The notes under the pieces were generated by a model that was not told the origin of the DNA, did not search any database, and was given only the letters and a program-made list of their open reading frames with translations. This document shows positions 43,110 to 53,687 of a DNA stretch of 64,000 bases, piece by piece. The stretch's first letter is position 1. The number at the start of each line of letters is the position of its first letter. The stretch is taken from NCBI GenBank assembly GCA_027924585.1, contig BSBM01000762.1, forward strand, positions 11,628,501-11,692,500. Direction: 5' to 3'. Source of the stretch: Larix kaempferi. Taxonomy: Eukaryota > Streptophyta > Pinopsida > Pinales > Pinaceae. Position numbers and translations under genes: made by a program.

Positions 43110-44514
43110 TAGGTGCAAAATCCTTCGCATAGTACGTCTTAAGATAGATCCTATTACAAGGATCTTCCAAAGGGTTTCCATCGTAGTCCCCTAACTCATA
43201 AGCATCCTTTCTAAGCACACATGTAACTATGTATGGACTATGCTACATGGGTTCGAATTTTCCTGCCCCTAACTTATCATGACTTTGATCATAGTCCAGT
43301 AACAAGTTGCCTTCAAAATAAAATGCGAGGTAGAACAACGTTGTCATATTGAGCTTTGATCCTCTTCTTATGGGTCTAATTAGATAATGTATCATCATGA
43401 TGTTGTTCATCAATACAATGTAAATATAAAATACTTTCTTCCTATCAATACATATTGGGAAAGAGTTCGAAAGGTAGCTTCAATGAAGGAATTTCACATT
43501 CAATAGGAAGGACTACTTCTAGACCATAAAACAATTGGAATGGAGTAAATCCAATTGCATTTTTAGTAGAGGTACAGTATGCCCATAATGCCCAAAATAG
43601 AATAAGGTTCCATTTTGACTTATGTTTCCCCACCATTTGTTGGATCATAGTCTTCAAGACATGATTAACGACCTTGACTTGACCATTTTCTTGAGTATAG
43701 TAGGGACTTGAGTTATCTTGACAAAAACCCAAAAGAGGGCCAAATTGTATCATCATTTTATTTCAAAAGTGAGACCCATGGTTAATAACAATAGTGTGTG
43801 GAACACTTAACCTTGCAATGATGTGATTGAATACGAACAGGGAAACAGTTTCACCATCATTTGAAAATGTTGGCATTACCTCGACCCATTTAGTGAAATA
43901 GTCAATAGACACAATAATATAACCATGACCATTGGCCAAGGTAGGCTTACATGTCATAAAATAAATCCCCATTTAGTGAAGGGGATGTAGGGGAGTAAGC
44001 TTACATGACAACAATTGGATGTAGGAGAGTAGGGTGAGTGTGATTTTTCTGAGTAAAAACATGACAAGGGTGAAATTTTTGGATACAAATCATACAATAT
44101 TTGAATATCATGGGGAAAAAATATACTGCATGAAAACTTTTCTGGGTAGTATCCATCCCAAAAATATGACCGTCACATGCTCTGTCATATAAATAATTCA
44201 AAACTCATTCAACTTCATCATGGGTAAGACATCAACATAGAACTAGATCAACCCCATGGTGACACAAAGTGTCGCCCGCAATAAGGAACATCTTGGCATG
44301 ATGATCTATGCATATACGCTCATCCTGGGAAAGCTAAGGAAAAAAACATTGAGCCTATAGATATACTAGGATGTCCCCATACCATGGATCATACGAGATG
44401 ATGAGGAAAAATGATTCATTAGGAAGATAATCATGGGCCACTAGATATTCATCTACTCGGGGAAGATAAAAAATCGATTCAGCAAAAACAATTGATTTCT
44501 TAGAATTGATCATA
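43110..44514 (-). pseudogene. P integrase (decayed, Tat-type)
   Basis: From 44514 leftwards: SKKSIVFAESIFYLPRVDEY and YDPWYGDILVYL, then a decayed HHCC finger (LYDRACDGHIFGMDTTQKSF, IQKFHPCHVF). The core at 43763-43972 has FMTCKPTLANGHGYIIVSID with the first Asp. VINHGSHF stands where the second Asp (TDHGSHF) should be, and NGQVKVVNHVLK where the catalytic Glu (NGQAE) should be. FTPFQLFYGLEVVLPIECEI is the Tat-type C-terminal block. It ends near 43120 with YELGDYDGNPLEDPCNRIYL. Catalytic residues are lost and stops are frequent. Confidence 0.88.
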
Positions 44515-44519
44515 TACAA

Positions 44520-45278
44520 TGTTAACACCTATTTTGGTTTCCACTGAGGAAAGAACCAAAAAGCCCGAAAATGGCTAGTTGCTGAGCGATTTCAAGCCGA
44601 AAGATAGAGCCACGATGAAAAGAATGAGAAAAAACAGCCATAAAATTGTCTTCCGCAACTAAAAAGGAAAAAATGGGCTTCTTCCGCAGCAAAAGAAGAT
44701 TGGACAGCTAGGATCGAGGAGAGGATCAGACCAATGGTTAAAATGGAATTCCACATGTCTTTTTTTCCATTCCTGCAATCTGCATTGCGAATTGTGGATT
44801 GCGGAGCAAAAATTTTCCAGAGAGCGCAAAGATAAGTTACTACATTCTACATTGCGCATTGCAGAGCGATTGTTTTCCAAATGGTGCAAAAGTATGGTTC
44901 TGAATCACGCATTCTGCATTGCGGATTGTAGACTACAGAACGATCATTTTCCAAGGGGAAAAAAAGTAAGTGTCTGAATCCCACATTCCACATTGGGGAT
45001 TGAGGAAAGACCATTTTCCAGAGACACAAAAAGTAAGTTTCTGAATCCCGCATTCCGCATTGTAGATTGCAGATTGCGGAAAGACAATCATCCAAGAGGC
45101 ACAAAGAAAAGTTTATGAATCCCGCTTTCCACATTGTGGATTGTGGATTGCGGAAAGGTCATTTTAAGAAGGCACAGAATGGAGATTCCGAATTCCGCAG
45201 TCCACATTGTGGATTGCAGATTGTGGAAAGATAATTGTGGATCAAAAGAAGTTTTGCAGATCAAATCGCAGTCGCAAG
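44520..45278 (+). repeat. 5' LTR of N, first part (before M)
   Basis: Starts TGTTAACACCTATTTTGG; the 3' LTR starts TGGTTAACATCTATTTTTG. It is broken at GTCGCAAG, where M inserted; the intact 3' LTR reads GTCGCAGGGAATG at this point. It includes the array at 44770-45240. Confidence 0.92.
44770..45240 (+). repeat. Array of about 60-75-bp units in N 5' LTR with ATTGCGGA words
   Basis: Six or seven units, each with a TTTTCCA...GGCACAAAGTAAGTTT...GAATCCCGCATTCC backbone and runs of GCATTGCGGATTGTGGATTGCGG (shown as words of 7-8 bases repeated head to tail). Unit boundaries fall near 44813, 44873, 44947, 45012, 45088 and 45161. The 3' LTR has fewer copies (62535-62925). Confidence 0.88.
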
Positions 45279-46331
45279 TGTTGTGAGTAAAATGCACCTA
45301 TAGTTCAGGGGATAAACTACCAACTTACGGTGATAAAGATAGACTTACAAGCATTCTGTAAGTACAACAAATAAGTGAAGAGATTAGGGTTTAGAGATAT
45401 ATGCACCTTGTTCAGAAGGTTGATCCTACCTTTTCCTCCCTCGCTCTTCAATGCTTATCCAATGTCGCAATGCCCAGACCTGCAAAACAACTTGATACCT
45501 TTCTCAAATACATTTGACTACATATATAAGATTGATATTCATAACAGAAGAAGACATCAGACTATAATCAAACAGTAATCAAATCTAAGACACATTAATA
45601 GGTCATATTTAGAAAGAGAAGAACGTCTGATCTTTATTAATGAATGGAAGCAAGTACATAAAGTTATACCTTCATTCAAGCTTGGCACTTCACGAAACCT
45701 AGATTCAAGGTCTCCTGCTTCCGTTCTCCAAGGATCCCATCCTCTAATCAATTGTGCTAGGGTTTACCAAAACTGAGGCACAAGAGAGGGGGATGAGGGT
45801 CTCCATTCCTCCAGCATAACTTTGTTATAGGCTTGGTCCCCTCACATGGCCCTTCTACCCTCCTTATATAGTCAGTGAAAGAGAGGAAAAGAAGTTATAA
45901 CCGAGTAGGAGGTTCCCCAACCAACTTAACTTCCCAAAATTTTGAGATTTTGACTTGTATAGGAATGTAATCTACTCTATAGTAGAAAAAATAGTGTACA
46001 TGTGGAGGTGGGCGCTACTTTAATGAATTAGAGTAGGGTATATACCCTACTATCATGCCTGTGTACCAGCGTCCATGTGAAATAATGGCCAAAAACAAGC
46101 TTGTCTGCTCATTTTCAGGAGATGGTTTGGTCTGGAAAAATGTTCCTAAGGGTTGTAATCATTAAATGGGTCAAGAATGAGGTAATTTCAACCATTTTTA
46201 GTGTCCCAAATGACTCCTCCATACATAAGTGTCCTGTTGTGTGACTGAATTTGATCTCAAGAAGTGTCGTCATGCGACCAAGGGAAGCAAGTGTCGTCAC
46301 GGACGGAGAGGTGTCATTTCAAGCTATAACA
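45279..46331 (-). repeat. 3' LTR of M
   Basis: 1,053 bp. A minus-strand TATATAAG box lies at 45863-45870. It differs from the 5' LTR at scattered positions, a few percent by eye. Confidence 0.95.
46029..46048. promoter_or_regulatory. 20-bp perfect palindrome in M LTR
   Basis: AGTAGGGTATATACCCTACT is self-complementary over all 20 bases. The 5' LTR copy (near 54437-54456) has one mismatch (TATACGCTACT). The AGTAGGGTA word also occurs in the A LTR near 1048-1060. The palindrome lies upstream of the TATA box on the minus strand, so it could be a U3 control site; that is inference. Confidence 0.5.
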
Positions 46332-46345
46332 TATGCCCCCTAATG
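46332..46345 (-). promoter_or_regulatory. Polypurine tract of M
   Basis: Minus strand CATTAGGGGGCATA abuts the 3' LTR, and P has the same tract. Confidence 0.8.
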
Positions 46346-48229
46346 TATGAGGTCAGAGGGAGTGTGGGAAACGATGGCGGAAATACATTATAAATAACAA
46401 AGAGTTGAATCATGGAGGAACTAGAGAAACCAAGAATCATAGGCTCAAAAGAAGTACCTGAAAGCAAAGGCAATGTCAGACAATCTCATCCTTGGGGTAA
46501 CTGTCCATGTTCAAATAGTTGAACATGACCTCCAAGAGGATACAATAATGATCCAAATACTGATGCATATATCATGGCCACTAAAATACAAGCATGGATC
46601 CATGAGGAACATAAGTGTAAACATAGCCACATAAATACAAGGTGGATCTATGTCAAAAATGGAGAACATAGCCATAGAGAACAAGCTGGATCTATGTCTC
46701 ATCAAGAGCCAAAAAAGAGTGTGGCTCAGTCTTGCGCAACTTGGGAAATAACATAAATAGGGTAATGCTATTGAGGATCCCAAGGTCTTTATCCAAAAAC
46801 AATCCAAGGTACAAACCTATCCATGCGAATAAATGAGTTGATGTCGAACATGGGAGGTATCGTTTGATTACCGATCATTGATGTATACCGTTAGCAAACG
46901 TGAGGGTGTCCACCAATAATGAAAATGGAACCCAAGGTACCTAGTACATTCAAGCATGTGTGAATAGATGGTCTTGCCGTCGAACACTTGAAGAATCATC
47001 GGATAGGAGACATTGATGTATTCCCATCTATCCAATAGCGAGGAAAACTGCCACTAATGACTGCAATCCCCAAGGTACTAACTAAAACTCTAAACTTCAT
47101 TCCCAGAGCACAATGAGTTGAAGTCGATGGGAAGAAGTCCGTTGGAAGGGAGGCCTTAATGCATACCTCATCATCCAACATGAGGGACACTCAAAAGGTA
47201 TGAGCTTATTTGGAGTAGGACTGAACACATGATGAAACATACTAACACCAAGGAATGGTCAAGGCAACTGCAGAATGGCCGACACAGGTTGTATCCTTAA
47301 ACAGCGAGCACGACACAAAGTGACTTAGGAAGCTTTGAACCCAAAGAGACCACGATGCAAATCTTCAATGTAGGAGACATTAACAGATTCTCCAAATGAG
47401 TCGAAGACTAACCAAACGGAGGAGTAAGAACTCTGAGATCAGGTTTACCCTAAGGCCAACACTAGAACCCAACTTATTTGATAGACTCAAAACAGGTGCT
47501 TTGTTCAAGGAAATAGTTGACTTGCTGCCATCATATTGAAAGATATTTTAACATTCTTCCCTTCCCTTTCCTTTTTCATTTCTTAACGAGCTTGACAAAG
47601 AACTAAAGCATGCTTGACGGTATTTTCATATTTAAGGAGTTTGAAAAACCTAGAAGACAACTCCATACACCTATCCGTGGATTTTATATCGAGCCCAGAT
47701 TGGTCTGTGCTCGGTGGTGTTTTCTTGCTTATAGAGTTGAAAAACTAAAACCGTCCTCTATACACCTACTCATGGATTTTAATATCAAGCCCAAGTAGGT
47801 TAATGCTCGCCGGTGTTTTCCTATTTATAGAGTCTGAAAAAATTAAACAATCCTCTTTTTACCCTCTCTTGGATTTCACATCGAGCCCAAGTAGGTGAAT
47901 GCTCGCTTGTTGTTTTCACATTTCGAGAGTATGGAAACCCTAAAGACGACTCCAAAGGTCCTTTTTTCGTAAAGTTAGTCTCCTTCCCCGAAAAAGTGTA
48001 AAATAATGGAAGAAGAACTCTTCTAGCACATACAAGAGTATACCTAGAGTATACCTTTTTCGTAAATTATCCACAAAGGCCCGGAAAATGGGTAATTCTA
48101 TACCTAAGTGGATGTCGGTTCAGTTATTTTAACGAGCCCGAAAAGACAACTATGCTCGGCAAACTTTTCCTATTTAAGGAGTCTGAAAAGGGCTTAAAAG
48201 AACTCCATAGGGATCTTTTCCATAAAGGT
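46346..48229 (-). other. M 3' untranslated region
   Basis: Non-coding. It matches P at 28291-28982 and 31251-31990. From 47580 it contains degenerate units with ACGAGCTTGA, CTCGGTGGTGTTTTC and GTTTGAAAAACC words, which become tandem further right. No gene seen. Confidence 0.7.
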
Positions 48230-48660
48230 TTAACGAGTCCGAAAAAGTAAACTCACGACCTCCTTACTTTTTTTAATGAGCTCAAAGGAGATACAGAAAA
48301 ATGCTCACAACTTCCTTACTTTTTTAATGAGCTTGAAGTGAAGATGAAAGAAATTCTCATAGCCTCCTTACTGTTTTTAACGAGCTTGAAGGGAAGGTGG
48401 AAGATAGCTCATAACCTACTTACTATTTTTAACGAGCTCGAAGTAAAAGAAGAATGCTCGCAACCTACTTACTGTTTTTAACGAGCTTGAAGTAAAAGAA
48501 GAATGCTCAAAACCTACTTACTGTTTTTAACGAGATCGAAGTAAAAGAAGAATGCTCGAAACCTACTTACTGTTTTTAATGAGCTCGAAGTAAAAGAAGA
48601 ATGCTCGAAACCTACTTACTGTTTTTAATGAGCTCGAAGTAAAAGAAGAATGCTCGAAAT
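48230..48660 (-). repeat. M tandem array, 49-50-bp unit
   Basis: CTGTTTTTAACGAGCTTGAA begins roughly every 49-50 bp from about 48371 to 48620, with GTAAAAGAAGAATGCTCGAA as the second half. Leftward copies are more diverged. P carries the same unit in decayed form on both sides of C3, so the array is an ancestral feature of the lineage. Confidence 0.93.
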
Positions 48661-49074
48661 GGGAGGAGACGAGTGTCAAGGACATGCGAAAATAGCTCCA
48701 AGCGCATGGAACAAAGCTATGTCTAATGCAAGGAACATGAGCAAGATAAGGACACTCAGGGCATGTCTCCTCTAGGTAAAAGGTGTCAAATTGTGAAGGA
48801 AAAATGATACAGGGCTTAGCGGAAATGAGATCAGAGATGAAGGCTTATACAATGAGTTAAAAGCATGGAAGCTGGCATCAAGCTCATTAGCGCAAGCGGG
48901 ATCATAACAGATGCACATGCAACTTGAACATAAAGATGGGAGCCTTATCAGGGATGGCCAGAAATAGATGAGGAAGAAAGATATGAGGCTTCTTCTCAAA
49001 GTCATGGTAAATCTAAAAAGGCTCCCAAGCCTATGAGAAAAAATCAGCATGGGCACCAAAATGGCATAAGGGTG
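48661..49074 (-). other. M segment between the array and the protease frame
   Basis: About 400 bp, non-repetitive. On the minus strand an open stretch (48772-49059) follows the protease frame after its stop; it may be a decayed continuation of that protein. No RT or integrase signature. Confidence 0.5.
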
Positions 49075-50800
49075 CTAACTAGGGTGACCCATGTTAGGTA
49101 GGCTCTGTTGTCGGATTGGTGCACAATGCATAAATAGATGGATAACACACCAATATCCAACAGGTTCGACCCTATGGCGAATTCGGATGGCAAAAGGTTC
49201 AAATGCAACATAACAGCGGGGAAGCCTAAACCTATATGCAAGATTCCGAATATACCTGACATGGTCGCTCAAGGTGTCGAATAGGACTAGTAAGCACGTA
49301 TAAATCCAGCTAAGAATCTTGTCTCCAAGAAACATTAGTACCAGGATCATATCTAAAACATATGTAAGGAAAGACCCGATACAATTTACTGTGGTAGAAA
49401 TACTTTCAACTTCACTATCATCAACAACAGGCATAAACAAGGCAGAGTTTTCAATTGAAGACTCTATGGTACCCAAGCCCGAGGACTTACAATCAACAAG
49501 ATCGACTTCAGGATGAAGATCAAAGTTGAAGGACATGATGGAATTTGAAGAAACAAATTCATCATCACGGGAGTTGAAAATTCTAGAAGCAGAATCAAAC
49601 TCAGCAGGAACACTAATTTGCGGATCTGTAGGAGAGTCCAAAGGCTCAACAGTAGGAAGATCAGAGTTTAAGGTCAAACCGGGGCTGGACATGACTATGA
49701 CTAGATCAACATCCAAATGAATGGCAGACTGTACTATGGACTCTAGGAAAACTTCATCATAGGGAAGCATATCATCCCAGATAGAACACATATCTAAACA
49801 TTCAGATGGAAGTGTCACTTGGTCAAAAGTTGGGACTAAGTCCCGAGAAGGTAAGCATGAACTGAGAGACTTATTCTCAGTAGCAGTTGAAATAAAGGAA
49901 CAATATGCCACATAAGTCCCATGTGACATAGTACTTCCTAATGACGAGGGATCGTACTGGTCTACAGTTGGGTAATAAGGAGGATCAACGAATGCAAGTT
50001 GGTCGATAGTGACTATGCTTTCGTGATGAGGGAAATGTATCACACGAAAGAGTGTAGACACCACAGCATGCATAGCATAAACGTAATCACGCCCGAGGAT
50101 CATATCAAAGTCCACAGGGTCCTTTAAAACCATAAAATCAACTAAGACTGTTTTTCCACCCAAAGTAATAGGTGCCTGACGGAGGAATCCAATCGGTTCA
50201 CTAGGTCTTCTATCGAAGGTCAACGGACAATTAACAGATGGAATAACATTAGGGAAACCCAAATCTCTCCAAGCATAAGAGGATAAGATACTAAAAGAAT
50301 CTCCTTCATCTACAATGCATCGATCAACCGTATGGTTCTCGATATCAACCTTTATCTGAAAAGGTGTCGAAGAAGGAAGACGAGGCTCGGCTAGACTATT
50401 CCAATCAAAGAAAATGGGCCTAGGGCTTGGTAGGGGTTCACATGGCACATATGAAGGGCCCCCTTTTTTAGGAACATCCAAATTGGTAATGCAAAAGACT
50501 TCAGGGACAGGTGCATCAGTTTCCAAAGGACTGATGGGATCGATTGAAGATTGCATCGATTCGATCACTTCACTCTCTGAAGGAATAATGGGGTCGACCA
50601 AATATTGCATTGGTTCAACCACTTTATCAACCAAAGGTTGATCTAACTGTAGGGAATCTATAGACAAATCAGGAACATAGGCTCCTTCAGACATGGACCA
50701 CACTCTTCGTGCCTCTGAAATGGCAGGGCATCAGTGAGTAACGTGATCTCCCTTACAAAGTTTACAAGGGAACTTTGGTTTCCGTCCTATAGGTTTAGAC
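49075..50800 (-). pseudogene. M second zinc knuckle, aspartic protease and hydrophobic tail
   Basis: The 542-codon open frame starts at 50703. The same frame extends upstream, past a stop near 50735, to a second knuckle CKLCKGDHVTH(stop)CP. Residues about 120-235 of the open frame are a retropepsin: VDEGDSFSILSSYAW at the active site (Asp-Glu-Gly for Asp-Ser/Thr-Gly), then PLTFDRRPSEPIGF, ITLGGKTVLVDFMVLK and DFDMILGRDYVYAM. I believe D-E-G at this site is usual for this lineage. A low-complexity acidic region follows. Residues about 440-475 (FLTYVLDMILVLMFLGD and IYTCLLVLFDTL) are hydrophobic and could span a membrane. No RT follows. Confidence 0.75.
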
Positions 50801-50804
50801 TCCT

Positions 50805-51632
50805 TTACAAGATCAGTACTCTCACCATGACTAGCATTGGCTGACAGCTTGCCCCCAACATGACTTTTGGTTGCTCAGAAGCAGAAGACTTTTGAACTAA
50901 GGACCACACTTTTTGCACTTCTGTAAGTACAGGGCACAAGTAAGTAAGGTGATCTCCCTCGCAAAACTTACAAGGGAACTTAAGATTCTGTTTGTTGGGT
51001 TTGTCGACAATATCAACTCCCTCAGCATGACTTGCAGTGGTTGATCTGGTGTCTCCATTATGACTCACAGGAAATGGTGACTTGTCATTAATATGAATAG
51101 CAGTGATCAATGGCGTGTCCTCAACATGACTGACAGTGGTTGAATACAAACTTTCAATATGATTTTCAATGACTAAATTTTTTCTCCCAGCATGACCTCC
51201 AGAGCCTGGGTAGGTGCCTCCTGCATGATTTACAGAGGCAGGGTGCTTGCCCCCAGCATGACTTACAGAGGCTGGGTTGCTGCCCCCTTGTTTTGGCATC
51301 TTCTTCCCATTCTTCCTCCCTCTATTCCTTTTAGACATGTGGTTACTAGTATTGCTACTTTCGCCACATGAGGTAGAAGGAGAAGGAGAAGATGTTACTG
51401 GCAAGGGAGGCACAGGGTTCTGATGCTCTTGATTTGAGGTGCTTACAAAAGAAGCGTTAGGAGCATGCAAGGAATTCAGAGTGGAAAACAACCAAACTGA
51501 CAGCCCTATGGTGAATCTAGGAAGATTCAGAGTAGCCATTAAGGGAATGCCAATGTTTCCAATGAATGGAACAACAAAAGGATCCCCCAGAACAGGGGTA
51601 CCTTGATTGGCACTCGCCGTAACGCTAGACAT
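50805..51632 (-). CDS. M Gag-like protein with SHxGG repeats and zinc knuckle
   Basis: ATG at 51632 (MSSVTASANQGTPVLGDPF), 275 codons. After a Pro/Ser-rich stretch and a basic segment (MSKRNRGRKNGKKMPKQGG) come short degenerate repeats of about 12 residues built on SHAGG (SHAGGKHPASVNHAGG and later SHVEDTP, SHNGDTR, SHAEG). The knuckle is CKFCEGDHLTYLCP (C-x2-C-x4-H-x4-C). The natural reading frame appears to shift near 50885: the next frame continues the pattern with SHVGGKLSANASHGES and a second knuckle, so this C-terminus is probably an artefact of that shift. The role is inferred to be RNA binding in the particle; no canonical capsid region is seen. Confidence 0.6.
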   Translation of the reverse strand: MSSVTASANQGTPVLGDPFVVPFIGNIGIPLMATLNLPRFTIGLSVWLFSTLNSLHAPNASFVSTSNQEHQNPVPPLPVTSSPSPSTSCGESSNTSNHMSKRNRGRKNGKKMPKQGGSNPASVSHAGGKHPASVNHAGGTYPGSGGHAGRKNLVIENHIESLYSTTVSHVEDTPLITAIHINDKSPFPVSHNGDTRSTTASHAEGVDIVDKPNKQNLKFPCKFCEGDHLTYLCPVLTEVQKVWSLVQKSSASEQPKVMLGASCQPMLVMVRVLIL

Positions 51633-53666
51633 AGTTTCCTGCTCAAATGAACAAGAAGTTCTCTAGGGAAAACTAAGACAAGTAGCACAAAGAGCACACC
51701 ACTAAAAAAGGTCCTAAGTAAATCAAACCAGGAAAACAGATGCCTTTCAGAGAAGATTCTGGGATGATGAGGGCCCAAAACAGATCAATGTAGGATGAAG
51801 AATAGTTACCCGGGGTCCACAATACAATGACTAAGGGTGCAAGCGTTGGAATCACCCAACCGCCCTCCCAAAGACCTGCAAGGGATTTCCTCCCATGTCT
51901 GTCCTAGGTATAGCAGATATAACCTTCCGCCGTCACCTGTGTATGAACCTATGGTCATATACTAAGGATACCACCACACCGAAAAATCCTGGGGGAACAG
52001 TCTTTGGTCGAATCAGAAGGCATGGGCAGGGTAACTGAGACCGAAACTCAAAAGAGTCCCCAAATGCGATCAGATACTGGTATATGGTCGAAACAGAAAG
52101 TAAGAGGTGTATTCCCAACAATCTGATCTCACAAGACCTACTGCATAGATCCCAGGCAAGTTTTCAATGAAGTGGGTTTACATGCGATAGTCGAACTACG
52201 ATTTTTGCGTAATGTGTGATCTTGGGTGGTTTAAGGTGTTTTAAACCCAAGATCCTAACCAAGACTAGTTGGTGTAGTGTAACCTAAAAAACGAAAATGT
52301 TACTAGTACATTTATTAGAGTTCATTTTAAAGGTTACTTACTTACTCAAAAAGGTAGTGGGTGTGTGAGAGTGGTTATAATAGAGATAGAGTACTGAAAA
52401 TGAAATATTTACCACCAAACAAATATTTTCTTTTCAATGCAAGTCTTAAAATTCTGATCTAGAATGCATATGCAAATGCAATTTTTAATCTTTCGAATGC
52501 AAGAAAAGGTAAAAATAAAGCCTAAATGTACAAAATTAAACTCAAAACCTAAGAATGCAGCTACTCAAACAAATAGGTATGCAAAAGAAAACTTGTTCTT
52601 TTTTATGCAAAGCACTCTAAAATATTTTAAGCCGCTTGCAAGGTACTATATTCAGAAGATAAATCAAAATTCTTTATGCTTTTTAAAGGTAAGAAACAAA
52701 ACTGAAACTAACCTACTATCAAAGCAAAGCAAAGAAACTTTTAGGTTTTCTTTATTGAAATAGTAAAAGCTACCAAATATGACTTTCAAATTCTTATTGA
52801 TGTAAGCATGCCAAACATTGGGAAAAGAGTACAAAAACTACTTTTAGACCCAAATGAAGCAAATGACCTACAAAGAGGTATGTTTTGGTAATGTTAGGTC
52901 TGCACATAAACAATGCAAACAAGGTCTTGAACAACAGCCAAAACACATGAGCTTTCACTACAAAAGAAAACTAAAAGCATACGGGAGGATAAGAAACCAA
53001 TCTAAAGAGAAATTTCACTCAAATAGATACAAACAGGGTCAAGTAGACTCAAAAGGTTTAATCCAGTGGAAATGGAGCAAGCAGGTTCAACCAGACTCAA
53101 ATTAGGGTACAAAACACCAAACTGGTCCACAACCCCCCAACTTGGGTCCACAAGCCCCAAAACTTTCCAAACAAGCCCAAAATGATTAAAAGAGGTCCAA
53201 ATCATAAACATAGGATCAGTACAAGGATAGGAGAACACTTACAGTGGTTTAACACAGACCTAGGGTCATCAAGGACGCCAAAAAATGCAGTCACAACCCT
53301 CCAAATTTGGGTCCACAACCAAAAAACTCAAAATTTTCAAACCCAGGATGTGTATGCTATTGTCTAGTAGGTAAAGTAGAGTATTTTTTAAGGTAAACGC
53401 TACTGTATGGCTATAGCGTAGCGCCCAAATAGGGGAAAACACTACTGTGCTGCACAACAATAGCATACATGTTGGAGAAGTTGAAAAAATGGGGTTAAAA
53501 CCCCCCAAACCTGGGTCCACAAGGGTTTGCAAGGGCTGGGAAGGGTCTGTAAAAATACCAGGAGGGTCAAATAGAGCCTAATCACTGTTTCTAATCAAGA
53601 AAATGAACAAATACCATAAAAAAAACTAAAGAAATGACCTTGGATACCCCTAAGCAGTTAGGCTTT
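51633..53666 (-). other. M leader, 2 kb without a gene
   Basis: Long untranslated region between primer site and the Gag-like frame. Open frames at 52464-53105 (plus) are Lys/Gln-rich with no motif. Near 53370-53470 there are several GTAG/CTAC words (CGCTACTG, AGCGTAGCGC) like those of the LTR. Confidence 0.6.
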
Positions 53667-53684
53667 CCCCAGTGGAGTCGCCAT
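53667..53684 (-). promoter_or_regulatory. Primer-binding site of M (tRNA-Arg type)
   Basis: The minus strand reads TGGCGACTCCACTGGGGA, three bases inside the LTR, the same 18 bases as in N. Confidence 0.9.
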
Positions 53685-53687
53685 TCT

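Noticed and set aside
44659-45297. Several overlapping minus-strand frames rich in NPQCGM-type words
   Set aside because: They are translations of the ATTGCGGA array in the N LTR; similar frames occur in the other LTR at 62574-62971.
49075-50703. 542-codon frame as a host gene
   Set aside because: The DFDMILGRDYVYAM and VDEGDSFSILSS blocks and the position inside LTRs show a retrotransposon protease.
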